Shown here piece by piece: positions 20,431-31,480 of a stretch of 64,000 nt of DNA; position 1 is the first letter of the stretch; each line of letters begins with the position of its first letter. Position numbers and translations under genes: made by a program. A model generated the notes under the pieces. That model ran no database searches, was not told the origin of the DNA, and saw only the letters and a program-made list of their open reading frames with translations. The stretch is from contig WEDG01001445.1 in the NCBI GenBank assembly GCA_017591395.1, forward strand, positions 83,718 to 147,717. Direction: 5' to 3'. Source of the stretch: Schistocephalus solidus. Taxonomy: Eukaryota > Platyhelminthes > Cestoda > Diphyllobothriidea > Diphyllobothriidae.

Positions 20431-22090
20431 CTAGGTCACCGAGTTGATTTGCAGTTGCTTCAGCGATTTCTTCAAAGTGTCCTTGTAGCGTCGTTTTTGA
20501 CCTCCCTGCCGACGAGAACCCGTAGCGACATCTCCATAGAAAAGTCGTTTGGGTAGTCGCTCGTCGTCCATTCTTAACAGGTGGCCGCTCCATCGCAGTT
20601 GCACTTGCCTCAGCATGGCATGGATGCTGAGGATTCCGGTCTGCTCCAGGACTTCCGTGTCCGGGATCCTGTCTTGTCATCTCAGCTTCAGTATTCTGCG
20701 GAGGCAGCTGAGATGAAAGTGATTCAGCTTCCTGGCTTGGTTCGAGTAGACGGTCCAGGTTTCCGCTCCGTAAAGGAGTGTCGTCAAGACGACGGCCTTG
20801 TACATCTTCAGTTTGGTGTTCAGGTGAATACCGCGGCGATTCCACACGGAGGCCTGCAGCCGGCCGAAGGCCTGACTAGCTTTGGAGATCCGTTGGGCAA
20901 CCTCGTCATCGATTCTCGTGTTGCGTGACATCGTGCTTCCTAGATAAGCGAAGGTTTCCACGTTTTTGAGTTGAGCACCGTTGACATTGATTCGAGGAGC
21001 ATTGTATTCCGCGCTGGGTGGCGGCTGGTGCATGACAACAGTTTTGGCTGTACTGATTGTTAATCCGAAATTGGCGCAGCCTTCGGCGAAGAGGTCCATG
21101 CTCCTTAGCATGTCATCCTCCGTCACGGTGTTACAGACGCAGTCGTCCGCGAAGAGCAAGTCATGGACTGTAGTCGTAGACATGCACGTTGGAGCCTGCA
21201 TACGCCGACTGTTGAGAAGGTGCCCGTCAGTTCTGTAGGCGATGCGGATACCAGGCTGCTCATCACGGTAGGCGTCCATCAGCATAGCCGAGAACATGAG
21301 ACTGAAGAGGGTGGGGGCCAGTACGCAGCCCCTGCTTCACCTGTTGGTCAACTGCGAATGCTTCGGATACCGTCCCGTTGTCAGTGACGCGCGCCGTCAT
21401 CCCGTCATGAAGCTGACGCACGATGTGTGTGAACCACTCAGGACAGCCGAATTTCTGCATGACTTTCCACAGTCCGTCCCGATTCACCGTGTCAAAGGCT
21501 TTAGTTAGATCCACGAAGGTAGTATATAGGTGAGTTCGCATCTCCTGACACTTCTCTTGTAGCTGGCGGGCGGGAAAGATCATATCGGTTGTCTCGCGGT
21601 GTCGGCGGAAGCCACATTGGCTTTCCGGGAGCAGGCCCTGCTCTAGGTGACCTTTAAGACGATTGAGAAGGATACGGGCGAAGATCTTCCCGGCGATGTT
21701 GAGCAACGAGATGCCTCTGTGATTATCACAGAGTTGCCGGTTCCCCTTCCGTTTGTAGAGATGGACGATGGTCGCGTCTTTGAAATCCCGAGGAACTTGT
21801 CCTTGGCGCCACATCTCCTGGAAGAGTGTTGCGAGTTCTGCCATCAGCCGGGGCCCACCGTGCTTGTAGACTTCCGGTGGGATTGCGTCGGATCCCGGTG
21901 CTTTACCGCTGGAAATCTGCTGCACGGCCCGGATGGTTTCTGGTAGGGAAGGCGGCAGATCCAGGCCATTGTTCGTGTCCACTTGAGGGAGCCGGTCAAT
22001 GGCAGCATTGGAGATGGCTGATGAGCAAGTAAGGACATTTCTGAAGTGCTTGGCCCAACGCTTCATAATTTGTGATTTCTCTGTCAGCAT
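20431..22090 (-). pseudogene. LINE B reverse transcriptase
   Basis: A 275-codon frame (22,090-21,263) holds the fingers and motif A (FVDLTKAFDTVNRDG). It loses frame at motif B near 21,345 (AVDQQVKQG in place of the usual TNGVKQG). From 21,297 a second frame carries an intact motif [11 protein letters not shown] and continues to a TGA after ILKLR at 20,677, the same position as the stop in copy A. The tail resumes to about 20,431. Most of the catalytic domain is well preserved apart from the motif B lesion. Confidence 0.83.
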
Positions 22091-22757
22091 TGGTTTGCTG
22101 TCAGAGCTGAGCAGTGGTGCGGACCCCTTGATACACGGGCCGTAGATGGCCTTGATGGCTTTGAAAAGGTTTTCATTTCATTGCGGTCCGCATACCCCTG
22201 GATTACCTCAGCCTTTCGGATCATCCAGGCATCCTGCATGTCCCGCAGCCGTTGTTGTACAAGGCGCCGGCATATGAAAAAGGCTGCTTTGGTGGCGTAA
22301 GTCCGAAGGTCCATGTAGGCTTTGTGTAGTCCATTCTTCTCCGCGAGTAAGTTGTTGATGTCGGCGTCATTGTCGTCAAACCAGTCCTGGTGTCGATGGC
22401 GTGCGCATCCGAGGACATCGAGGGCGGTGGACTGGATGACATTTCGCAGTTGACACCATCGTGTATCCACGGTAGCGTTATCATCTGGAGCATGCAGGTC
22501 CTCCAGTTTCCCGGTTATTTGGTTGCTGAAATCAAAACTTTGAGCAGGCAAATGTAATAAAAGAGTATTTAACTTACATGGCGGCCTCTTATCTTGGGGC
22601 CTTCGTCGGGGTTGCAGTCGGAGCCTCATCTGGGAGATGACGAGGCGGTGATCTGTCCAACCATCGGCATCGCGGATCGCCTTGGTTACCAGCACGTCCT
22701 GTCGATATCGCCTCCGGACGAGAACATAGTCCAGCAGATGCCAGCGCCGCGACCGAG
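22084..22757 (-). pseudogene. LINE B endonuclease C-terminus and linker
   Basis: The frame begins at the truncation with SRSRRWHLLDYVLVRRR, includes ADGWTDHRLVISQM (Asp-His of the endonuclease) and runs through the linker to a frameshift near 22,165. It has fewer lesions than copy A over the same stretch. Confidence 0.8.
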
Positions 22758-22815
22758 ACACTACCTACACCAATATATCGACAACACCCTCACAATCACC
22801 ATTTACCAGAGTATA
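22757..22815 (+). mobile_element. isolated LINE 3' tail, plus orientation
   Basis: CACTACCTACACCAATATATC to CCAGAGTATATCA is the terminal 3' UTR of the LINE, here in plus orientation and fused to the truncated 5' end of copy B. It repeats the 3' junction of copy B (19,380-19,440) in inverse. Confidence 0.7.
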
Positions 22816-23600
22816 TCACGTTTTCCTAGAAACCGTGGCTGCGAAGTCTTCCAATCTGACGCTTCCACCAGACCACGCCGTTGGCTCAGTGTATGTGCCT
22901 AGTGTGTCGAGTGGCTGACCAGTGGACTGGGAGTAAGACGGCGATGGCTGCTCCATATCCCCTGAGTTTGTGAATCCTGGTGTGTGCGTTATGGGGGCCA
23001 GGTCGTGCTGTGGCGCGCGAAGACGGGTACGCCGATCCGTCAGCCAATGCGCCCACTGCCACATCAGGCAACTGACTGGCTCGGACAGTGTCTGATGGTG
23101 GGGGTTGGGGAGAGAGTGAGGTCGACAGCTCAGCGCATGTTCCTCACTCTAAGCACTCTGACGCGCTTAAAACTATCACGGTGTGCGTAAAGCCGTGGCT
23201 TGGAAGGTTGCCAACTAACGGGATAACTCGGACCGCGTGGTCAGCCCAATGTGTGTTTTGTGTGGAGTGGCTGACTGGCGGACTGAGAGTCAGGCTGCAA
23301 TGGCTCATTCTTAGTGTGGTCTTTATGGCACTCCCACTCTGTGGGATCCGAGCCGGATGTGGTGGCACGCCCAGGGGCGGCTCCGGCCGCGCCAGCCACC
23401 TGCGCCCTCTCCCATCTCCGGTCTTCTTGACTCTGTCTTGACACCGGGCTCAGGTGGGGGAGGAGGAGAGAGTGCGGTAGCTGCAGCGCAAGGCTACTAT
23501 CACTTAAAACTAATTCACGCGTAAGTCACCGTCCCTGCACCACCTGGTGTGCAGCATACGGTGGACCTCGTCGAAATCGACTGTCGAACTGCCGAGTGTG
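22816..23600 (+). repeat. R1 repeat, right inverted arm
   Basis: This is the reverse complement of 17,912-18,070 plus 18,720-19,380, with only scattered differences over roughly 780 bases. It ends at GTCGAACTG (about 23,595). Together with the left arm it encloses LINE B in a long inverted repeat. Confidence 0.75.
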
Positions 23601-23924
23601 CTTAGAGGGCGCGCATAACAACTAGTTACGTGTGTAATGCGTTTATCGGATGCGATAACCGTCAATCATCTTCCCCTTATCTACCACCATTTTTGTTGAT
23701 CAGTTCGATTGAGAATCCAAAACAGCAGGCCAATAAACTTCTTGTTCCACTATTAAATCTTTCTCTAAAATGATTCCTGGAAATATTCTATTTGCTTCTA
23801 TCGGAACTCACCAAATTCCCGAATTACTAGACAGGGAGGCAAGCAACAGAGTTCAGCCCTACTTCGAATGTATAAGTTGCTCAGAAGCAAACTGAATCGG
23901 CTGTGCCCGTAAATGACAACCGGC
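23601..23924. other. no supported feature
   Basis: AT-rich spacer between two R1 copies; nothing recognised. Confidence 0.4.
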
Positions 23925-24310
23925 AGTTCGACCTTTGCAAACGACAATATCCACTATGTGCCCCACACCATGGTCCGAGCAGATACGATGATTTGTACCT
24001 GAAATAGTTTATTGTTATAGTTGATTTTCACAGCATCTACCTCACTCACTCTTACCTAACCCACCTGAACCCTGTGTCAAGGCTGTGTCAAGAAGACTGG
24101 AGGCGTGATCAGGCGCATGTGTCTGGCGCGGTGAAAACCGCACCTAGGCGTACCACCATGTTGCCCGATCCACAAAAACACTTGACCAGGATATTAACAC
24201 AAACATAGGAGGATATGGTGCAGTGGCACGGATCTCAGCGCTCAGAGTCCGGGCCTGCGGGCCACTACATCTCATCATACACCACTTGATCGCATTTTAG
24301 GCCTGACCAG
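23925..24310 (-). repeat. R1 repeat, diverged copy
   Basis: It starts GGCAGTTCGACCTTTGCAAA and includes ATGTGCCCCACACCATGGT, CACCTGAACCCTGTGTCAAG and GAAGACTGGAGGCGTGATC in R1 order. A close relative is at 44,023-44,300 (TTTTGCAAACGACTATGTCC). Confidence 0.6.
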
Positions 24311-24800
24311 ACTTTTTCACAATAAGAAGAAGAAAGGGGGCAGCGGTATGCGTGGTAATGCTCCCACCGGTTTATATAATTATTCTTGAAACCTTTATCC
24401 TAGTTATCCCTCTTAGCGGAATATTACTTAGTGACAGCAAATTGGAATTAAAATAATTCACCATATATGCGCTGGCGACAGCGGCATTTTAGTCTTTCCA
24501 TGCATGGTAGGCATAAATATCGACTGTTGTGAGGTGGTGAACGGGATGAAATCTGGCCGGTGCGCTTTTTTTATGGTCGTGTTGTTTTTCTCATCAATAG
24601 TGCATGCGAGATGTGCCAAGATTTTGCTAGTTGTGGCCTTGTAGACACCTGCCTCAATATTCTACCGACAAATTCACGTCAGCTGTTCAAGGATCTCCTG
24701 ACTAATGCGTGCATTTAGCACCCAGTTGTATAGAAGTTCAATCGACGATGACAATGGATGTTGAAATTTCGGTTTATGTCTTATTCTCCGTTACCAGCCA
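24311..24800. other. no supported feature
   Basis: AT-rich, no coding or repeat signal recognised. Confidence 0.4.
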
Positions 24801-24814
24801 TTGACACTTAAGCC

Positions 24815-25110
24815 CCCGGTCGAATATCCAAGGTTCGAACCCGAGTCATCGCTTCTCTTCTACTTTCGTCACAGAACACGCCCTGTCTGTTGAGGCGGAA
24901 AAGAACCGAAAGCCACATGTGACTTGTGCTCACAGAGTTATCGCGGTTGCTGTTCTAAGCCTCAGGTATTTTAACACCTGGATTTGGGTATGGCTGGCTG
25001 ATGATGGCTAATCAGCGATAAATCGCTATTCCAGTCTCCCTTGGCTTTGTCCAAATTTTGTTCTGCCTATAACACTACCCGCTGTGTGGCTACTGCTGTG
25101 GTGCGTATCA
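24815..25110 (+). mobile_element. diverged tRNA-derived SINE, S5
   Basis: A B-box-like GGTTCGAACCCGAG (about 24,830) is followed by the body TTTGGGTATGGCTGG and CTGATGATGGCTAAT at 24,998 and CCAGTCTCCCTTGGCTTTGT, then the 3' part up to TGTGTGGCTACTGC. At 24,992-25,036 the hammerhead is spoiled (GCGATAAA in place of GCCAGAAA), but helix I GGCTGG/CCAGTC and CTGATGA survive. Confidence 0.6.
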
Positions 25111-25995
25111 GCCAGGATTGTCCTCTCTGGCCTTCCATAAACACTCCAGAAAAATTAAACCAACCCTGTAACGCACTGACACTTTGCGGGGTTTCAATAT
25201 ATGAAGTCGGAGCGTAGCTGTGTTTCAACAATATTGATATCTTTCACTTCAAAAGTCGTTTCACCTTTTAATCATTAAATATTTTCTTGGTCAGTTTTTA
25301 TATTTAGTTTTAAAATCCCCTGATTTTTGGACTGTCCCTTCCTTCAGTTTTCCGGCACAAACCTTGAGGCTATAAGTTTTCTAAACTTGAAAGCAGAATA
25401 CAAAATAATCGCGAAAAACGTAAAACCTTCTTACATGGTAAAGCTACATACGGACTACTCAGTAGAAGGTTGTACATGCTGGTCGATTTCTTTTATCTGG
25501 ACATTTTCTATCAAACAAACTTGATAATTGCTGCTCACAAAACTTGAAATGCATGCTTGGCAAGGAAAATCCTAAAATGGATTTACGGAAAGCATCTCAT
25601 TAGAATAAATGTAAGGAAGTTATGAACAACTACGGCCCAGGTACCTAATCTTCCTAACAGGCGGGCCGTTGATGGATCGCTCCAAGGACGATTCCTGCAG
25701 GCTATGTTCCAACGAAACCCACTCAATAGTGAGTATACAAAACAGAACAGGACTTTTGACGTTTAGATTCTCTAAGCCACTTTCTGGACGGGGATACGCC
25801 TCAGAAATTCCCTAATTAAACTGCTCCATTCACAGTAATGCAAATGCAACTAAGAACCCACTGTTTCTCTCTCCGCGTAACGCACCGAGGAAGCGCGTTG
25901 GCGCATCGATGAGAGGCGGACAAGGATTACTGCGCAGTGCCACATTTTTGCGACATCATTCAAATGGTCACTTGATCGCTCACATGCTGCCTGCA
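25111..25995. other. upstream region of the first ferritin-like gene
   Basis: AT-rich noncoding sequence. A 65-codon open frame at 25,327-25,524 has no recognisable features. Confidence 0.4.
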
Positions 25996-26000
25996 TCGGC

Positions 26001-26010
26001 AGCATTTAAG
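26001..26010 (+). promoter_or_regulatory. possible TATA-like element of ferritin-like gene 1
   Basis: AGCATTTAAG lies 52 bases before the ATG. The other ferritin-like gene has CTTATAAGG about 44 bases before its ATG. Both would give very short leaders. No iron-responsive-element hairpin (CAGUG loop) is seen in either leader. Confidence 0.3.
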
Positions 26011-26061
26011 TTTTTAGACTGCGGATCTGCCGGCTTTCTCCAGACCAACCACTAAGAGGAC

Positions 26062-26589
26062 ATGGAATCCAGCCGTGTGAACTTTTCGGAAGAATGTGCG
26101 AAGCAGTTCAACGAGACTGCCAGCCTCTTCCTCGCCACTGAGCAAGCGATGATCACCGTCGCTAGCCGGTTCGCCCGTTTGGGTCTAGAAAGTTTTCACA
26201 AGTACGCCAGTCACTGTGCTACCAAAGTCCGCGCAAAGACCGCCCTGCTGCTCGAGTTTCAGGCTAAAAGAGGAGGACGCTTCCAGTTCTCTACAGAGAT
26301 CGCCGTTCCGGAGCTTCCTGGCGGGGAAGAGACTGATGCCCTGTGTCTACTGGAGTGGATGCACAAGGCCAAGCAAGTGATGCACAAACAACTGAACAGT
26401 GTGTACAAAGTAGCGCAACAGAACGAGGATGTAGTTAGCATGGAGTTCCTGCATGAAAACGTCCTAGACCAGCTCAATGCGTCGATCAAACATGTGAAGG
26501 AGCACATTGGAGGTCTGAAGAATAGTCATTCAGCCTACCTTTATGACCGTCTCAGTCTAAAGCTGAAAGTTGAGGAAACGGAAGAATGA
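26062..26589 (+). CDS. ferritin-fold protein lacking the ferroxidase centre (1)
   Basis: Single-exon frame of 175 codons, ATG to TGA, close to the 170-183 residues of animal ferritin subunits. Landmarks match: N-terminal RVNFSEEC, helix A/B, KRGGRF at the B-C turn (QRGGR in ferritins), helix C around MHKQLNSVYKVAQ, helix D ending HIGGLKN, and the C-terminal YLYDRLSL (YLFDKHTL). Aligned to human H-ferritin, the seven ferroxidase positions read Glu27 to Phe, Tyr34 to Met, Glu61 to Lys, Glu62 to Val, His65 to Lys, Glu107 to Ser and Gln141 to Leu. It should keep the four-helix bundle but not oxidise iron as H-type subunits do. A structural, secreted or regulatory role is possible but unproven. 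A polyadenylation signal follows at 26,775. The paralogue is at 32,692. Confidence 0.8.
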   Translation: MESSRVNFSEECAKQFNETASLFLATEQAMITVASRFARLGLESFHKYASHCATKVRAKTALLLEFQAKRGGRFQFSTEIAVPELPGGEETDALCLLEWMHKAKQVMHKQLNSVYKVAQQNEDVVSMEFLHENVLDQLNASIKHVKEHIGGLKNSHSAYLYDRLSLKLKVEETEE

Positions 26590-26774
26590 GTATGGCGATT
26601 CTTGCTCGTGGTGACAATTATCCGATCTGTCAATGTTTCTTTGTGCCATTTATCCTTTGTCTCATGTTGTCCAACCAAGCAGCTGTGTTTTCGAGAATAC
26701 TGTTCGCTAAGAACCCGAGAGTAACAAATTACGGGGCTGACATCGTTCATAAACGAAAATACCTGAATCGCTGC

Positions 26775-26780
26775 AATAAA
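26775..26780 (+). terminator. polyadenylation signal AATAAA
   Basis: A canonical AATAAA lies 186 bases past the stop of the first ferritin-like gene, in a sensible position for a short 3' UTR. Confidence 0.5.
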
Positions 26781-26789
26781 TTTTTCGAC

Positions 26790-27805
26790 TAACGAGAACT
26801 AATGTTAGATTTACCACAGAAAAAAACTTATTTGCATCAATTTATAAGATGAAGAGTGCATTCCAAACACACTCCTAGTGTAATAGAGAGGAACAGAAAT
26901 TAGAATACTTTCATTTGGTAGACAATCCGCTAATAAAAAGCAAACTTGGAAATCTTGAATATAACGAGAAGCAGGGTTACATAAGGTACAGCTGTCCTGG
27001 TTTATCCTATCACTCTGAAACCACTGGTAAAGTATTACGACAAAGCTCAATCAAAAGCTGAAAGCTTTAAATAAAATAATATAAATAGATGATAAACTTT
27101 AGATAGCGTTTGACATATTATGTTCTGTTTATTTGATGAATAACTGAGTTCTATTATATATTCTGAACTGGACTAACAACTTTTCACTGATGTTGACTGG
27201 GCAGGTTACTACGGGTCGGGTTTTCGTTTATAATTTGACAACAGTTATAAAGAATACAGGTTAAGCTAGCGAGGAAATATGCCAAAAGTGCGTTCTCCAC
27301 ATTGTCCGTCCAGGTGATCTTGGCTCTCTTCCCGTACCACCCAGTCGAAATAAATTTAATGAATGATCCAATTGGAGGAAAACTGGCTTCAGGCGGACCC
27401 CCAAGGAACTGTGGATTGTCCAACTCTGTAGTATGAAGGGGACATACCTCATACAAGGAATGTTATCTCCGTGCATGAAATCATCATGTAAGCTCACAAA
27501 CCTCCCAAAGTTTCATGGGAATCAGCCATAACGTTCAAGAATGCATCGTACCACAGTTGAAGCGATAAAAGATGTGAACATTATGCGGTTATTTTGTTAA
27601 AATTGATATCGTCAAACTCAAGTGGTTGCAGAAAAAGGGTGTTCTGGCTTGGCATGTCTAGTTCGCATGATTGCTCCAAGTTCATCGGATTTCTTTAGAC
27701 TCTGGTGTATCGGTCTTTATTCAGCACTGATAGGCATGAGTTAGAAGCAAGTTAAGTGCGATAGATTATATACCCATATAAACATTCAAAAAGTCAACGT
27801 TGTCG
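26790..27805. other. no supported feature
   Basis: AT-rich. Short minus-strand frames (26,811-27,050 and 27,184-27,497) lack motifs. Confidence 0.4.
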
Positions 27806-27810
27806 AACGT

Positions 27811-28267
27811 ACGTTTTCGATTATTGATCGTCGGGCCTGTAAAGTAATATAGGGAAGGGTAGAGTAGCAAGAGTTCAAACAATCGATAAACAGTAAGTGT
27901 GGGGGGAAGGAGTTGAGGGCGTTTACACGTCTAGTTCTGTCAGGGGCTTAGGCGCGGGGGGTTGGGAGTGGGGGATACGGGGGACAGAGGCATCTGACAA
28001 TTATTTACGTGGCGGTAGTGAACACGTAGGCTCAGTTACCCTTAGGCAAAGGGAGCCTTAGGGCCTGTATGAAAGCTATATGCGAGCACAAGGTTGGGTT
28101 GGCTGGCCGTATGGCTACGGCCTCTGTCGTTACAAGTTCTTGCGACCATAGCCGTAGCCCTCAACCCCTTTTACCCCACACCTACTGTTTATCGAAGTTT
28201 TAAACGCTTGCTACTCTACACTTTCCTATATTATTGTACAGGTCCGACAATGAATAATCGAAAACGC
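27811..28267. mobile_element. MITE-like element with ~105 bp inverted terminal repeats
   Basis: The left end CGTTTTCGATTATTGATCGT and its continuation to AACAGTAAGTGTGGGG match the reverse complement of the right end, from ATGAATAATCGAAAACG back to CCCCACACCTACTG. The arms agree at roughly 80-85 percent. The interior is G-rich, then contains the palindrome GGCCGTATGGCTACGGCC. There is no coding capacity, and a target duplication is not evident. Confidence 0.7.
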
Positions 28268-29580
28268 ACATCTGTTAGGAACCAAACTCGTTAGGTCAGC
28301 TTTTGGGCAGCAATAGAATGCGGAGAGACCCTAAGGAAGGCTTCGTTGTGTACAGAAAGCTGCACTGCTGTCTCTGGCAGTAGTGCTACTACCGGTGAGC
28401 CTCCCGACAGCGCTACATCCTTCTCGAGAGTAAGAGCGACCGCATCAGTGATGTCGGCTATTCCCACGAGCTTGTGGGAGCGTGCGATGCACGACCAGAG
28501 GAGGGTGGTTGTCTTTTTTTCTTCTAGAAGCGCCTGAGCCCGAACAGGTCGTTTGAGTGGCCTCATGTAGACCTGAGTGTCAGGTCAGGCCGGGATGTCT
28601 GTGATGCCATGAGGTGACTTCGTTGCAGTGCGCTCACAATAAAGGCGACTGATGCTAATGCTGCCATACGAACGGGCTCAGGTACTGTAGAAGGAAGGTG
28701 GGTGGGTGGGGCGTAGTGGCTTCCGCTCCAAGCAAAGGTGGAATTCGAGCAGATAAGAGATCGCGGATATCCCCCATCGTCATTTGACTGAATTTCATAT
28801 TTTTATAGGTTCAAACAGTCACTTTACGTCAGCCGACATCTCTGCTGCAATTGCGATGTTTCGCAGAGGAAGCGGCCTTGTTCGTTGGGTCCCTGTGATC
28901 TTCTGGTTTCAGATTGCAAACATTTGGGCTGCTAGTTGTTCTATCGTTGAATAAGTCTTCCGTTGTTCGGCATGTGATTTCAGGAAGTTTCAGGGTAGTA
29001 ATATAGTTCACTTCTTGAATTTGACTTTAATTTAATTTTTATCTTCTAAACGCGAAGTTGAATAAATGTGATATCGAGCCACAATAATAATCTGTGTTTG
29101 GAGCCAACGTTCCCTAGAGTAGTTGTTTCAAATTGCTTGGAATTCTCACTCAGTGGACGTCTACGCGATTGTATGCACAGTCTAATCTTGAAATTGAAGC
29201 GGTGATGATCTGTACAACACAGTTCGGCACACCGATTTAGCAACCCCCATGAACATACAGCCTATTGGTTGCCAAAAATGTAGGCATGTACTTTCGTATG
29301 TTGTCTTCTTGCTGTTGGGGAGGGGGGGGGGGGTGAAGGATAAGCTTCATTACGGTGAAATCTCGTTCCACTCATTTGGTTACCGGAAGAAGTCTGTTGT
29401 TGTTGTTGCTGTATCGAGCGTGCTCCATAACTCCTCCCCAGATTGCATGGTACGTTCCTACCCGCGCAGTCACGCTTCAAAGACCGGTCAGCTAGTTCAC
29501 TTTCGGCAGATATCAAAGAGGGAGTCGGAGCGCTACTAGAAACTTGTTACAGGGTGACTACGACTGGAGCTGATCGGAAA
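28268..29580. other. no supported gene
   Basis: A minus-strand 91-codon frame (28,291-28,566) is not recognised. An imperfect poly-G tract lies at 29,317-29,333. I see no splice or domain support. Confidence 0.4.
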
Positions 29581-29599
29581 GGATGAGGACGTCTCCAGA

Positions 29600-30480
29600 A
29601 TCTAACTCCACGGTTTCCCTCGGACTATTACCAACGAAACCATTCTTTGTGACATCTCCATCGACTCCCACCACCCCTTTGTGTCACCACTCCTCCGCCG
29701 CAAGGTCCTCTTCTACCTACACTACGCTTCTCATCTTCTTAGCTGAATCACCGACAGGTTGGTCCGCGACTGCTTCGTCTTGTCTGATATGCACAAGGGT
29801 CGAAAGGCTTCGACATTGGTGTGCCCTGGCTGTGAGCAACTCAAGGTCCAACGATACAACAAGGCTCTCATCGGCACGTTATCCAGCCATGGTGCAAGAT
29901 GGTCAAGGCCTTAGCCGTTGAAGTGCCATCTTCGATGCCTCCTCTGCCATAACAACTGATAGCAGAGCTCAATTCGAGCCTCACCTGTTCTACTCTCTCC
30001 TCCCCGTTTTAGGTTGTACACGAGTCTGACCGGCTATCAACGGCGAGGTCGAGCGGCTTCACCGCCAGTTAAAGACGTTCCAAATGCCACAGAGGATCCA
30101 GAAAACTGGAGAGGCCATCTTCCGCTGTTACTCTGGGGCATCCACCCAGCTCTCAAATCAGAACTTGATGGTTCTGCTACCGAACTGGTGTCCACTTCCA
30201 CTGTCCGGCTTCCGGGTGAAATTATTTTCTCAATCCTTCGCAACGTGGACGAGGGTTCGATTGACCCCCTTCACTGTATCTGGCAAACAATCTCCCTCTG
30301 TCTACCCAGACTAAAGGTCTCTCAACCATCTGGAGGAAGACTTGAAGATATGCTCTCAAGTCTTCCTTCAGTGTGATCGAGTTCGCCGGCCACGATTACA
30401 AGCCAACGGTAGACCTTCCGGGTTTTATTAATAGAAATAGAGGTCCCACATCCAACGAAGACCTCGCGAGGATGTAATGA
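29600..30480 (+). pseudogene. Gypsy-type LTR retrotransposon pol relic (integrase)
   Basis: Across shifting frames, translation near 29,700-29,880 recalls the H2C2 integrase zinc-binding region (ITDRLVRDCF, LSDMHKGSKG). Then 30,014-30,376 reads LPLLLWGIHPALKSELDGSA followed by TELVSTSTVRLPGE. That matches the integrase C-terminal core of Metaviridae (LPLVLLGIR-type, then AELVYG-type and LRLPGE). Several frameshifts and stops mean it cannot be functional. No LTRs were identified. In living elements this enzyme inserts the cDNA into host DNA. Confidence 0.65.
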
Positions 30481-31184
30481 ACGTGGACAGCCTCAAAGCT
30501 GCTCTCTCAGAGATTCCCCCTATCAAGCCCTGTCGTCCCTACTCCTGTTCCTTCAGGTCCCCTACTTTCTGCCCCTCTAAATCCGTTGCTTCATATCCGC
30601 TGCCCCTAAATACAACCTTCAAAGCTTCACCTACAGCACTACACTACGCTACAGCACTCTACTTATTCTCGATTTAATTCTTCTTAATTACTTCCTGGGA
30701 CTCACCTTTTCGCTTGTATCGACATTCACTTCGCTCCCCCCTACCTAATCAATCGCAGTGAATGCCACGTTCACTTCTTCAGTCATTTATTTATTCATGA
30801 CTTTAGACTTGCATATATATTTTGGCATATTTTTACGCTGCTCTCTAGTATTTTGTCCAGGTGTCATAGTAACTATAGCCTTTTGGTGTCCCTTATGTTT
30901 TTCAATGCATCCGCCTACGCTTTTGCGCAATCTGGCAACGCTGGACGAAGCTACTTGCCTGTTCAGTCATTACATAAGGTTGTTTGCTTTCTGCTTACTA
31001 GCTTATACTATCGATTTCTACTAGACTGGTTTTTATCATTAAGAGTTTCAAGCTTGGGTAATTTTTAAGGTAAAATTCACGCTATTACAGGCCTTTAACT
31101 TAATCGAGAGTTATAAGTATTGCAACATTGACAATCTCACAATCTTGCAAAAATTTACCCCTCTTATCCATACCACCAGTAATG
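30481..31184. other. no supported feature
   Basis: Downstream of the Gypsy relic; may contain its eroded 3' end. Low-complexity CT-rich, then AT-rich sequence with no motif. Confidence 0.35.
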
Positions 31185-31480
31185 TGGACTGAATTTCAAC
31201 CTGTCCCATTTCGACCGCACATTTGAATCACGCATCGAATTGGTGGATCATTCACTAATTCATCGCAGTGAGATCGGTGAACCAGTGTCAGGAGCTTCCA
31301 TACTCCCGTCCCATACAGCCTACCCCAGGATCTTCGGTTAGTGCATATGTGCCTCCATAAGGATATTCGGTGAAACACTGCAGTAGAGACTCCAATATCA
31401 CAGTTTGCCCGGTTTGTGACAAACGTCGCTAGGCTGTCATGAACCTACTCCACAAAACGCGCATACATGTCACCCCGTAA
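31185..31480 (+). pseudogene. LINE C2H2 finger relic
   Basis: CGACCGCACATTTGAATCAC then CATCGCAGTGAGATCGGTGA and CCAGTGTCAGG correspond to the finger and HRTE-GEPVPG linker DNA of LINE copies A and B (17,366-17,440), heavily decayed. Confidence 0.55.

Larger units (their letters stand above)
19380..22757 (-). mobile_element. LINE copy B, 5'-truncated, opposite orientation to copy A
   Basis: This is the same element as copy A on the minus strand, very similar in sequence. It lacks the 5' UTR and most of the endonuclease, with truncation at 22,757 inside SRSRRWHLL. Its 3' UTR runs past the point where copy A stops, through ACACCAATACATCGACAACA to about 19,380, where R1 begins. 5' truncation is the usual outcome of incomplete target-primed reverse transcription. 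R1 sequence lies on both sides in inverted orientation. Confidence 0.87.

Noticed and set aside
28291..28566. 91-codon minus-strand frame as a gene
   Set aside because: No recognisable family, no promoter or splice support; next to repeat DNA.
29317..29333. Poly-G runs (29,317; 49,408; 55,476) as G-quadruplex regulators
   Set aside because: Could form quadruplexes, but they lie in repeats or unassigned DNA with no gene link; treated as microsatellites.
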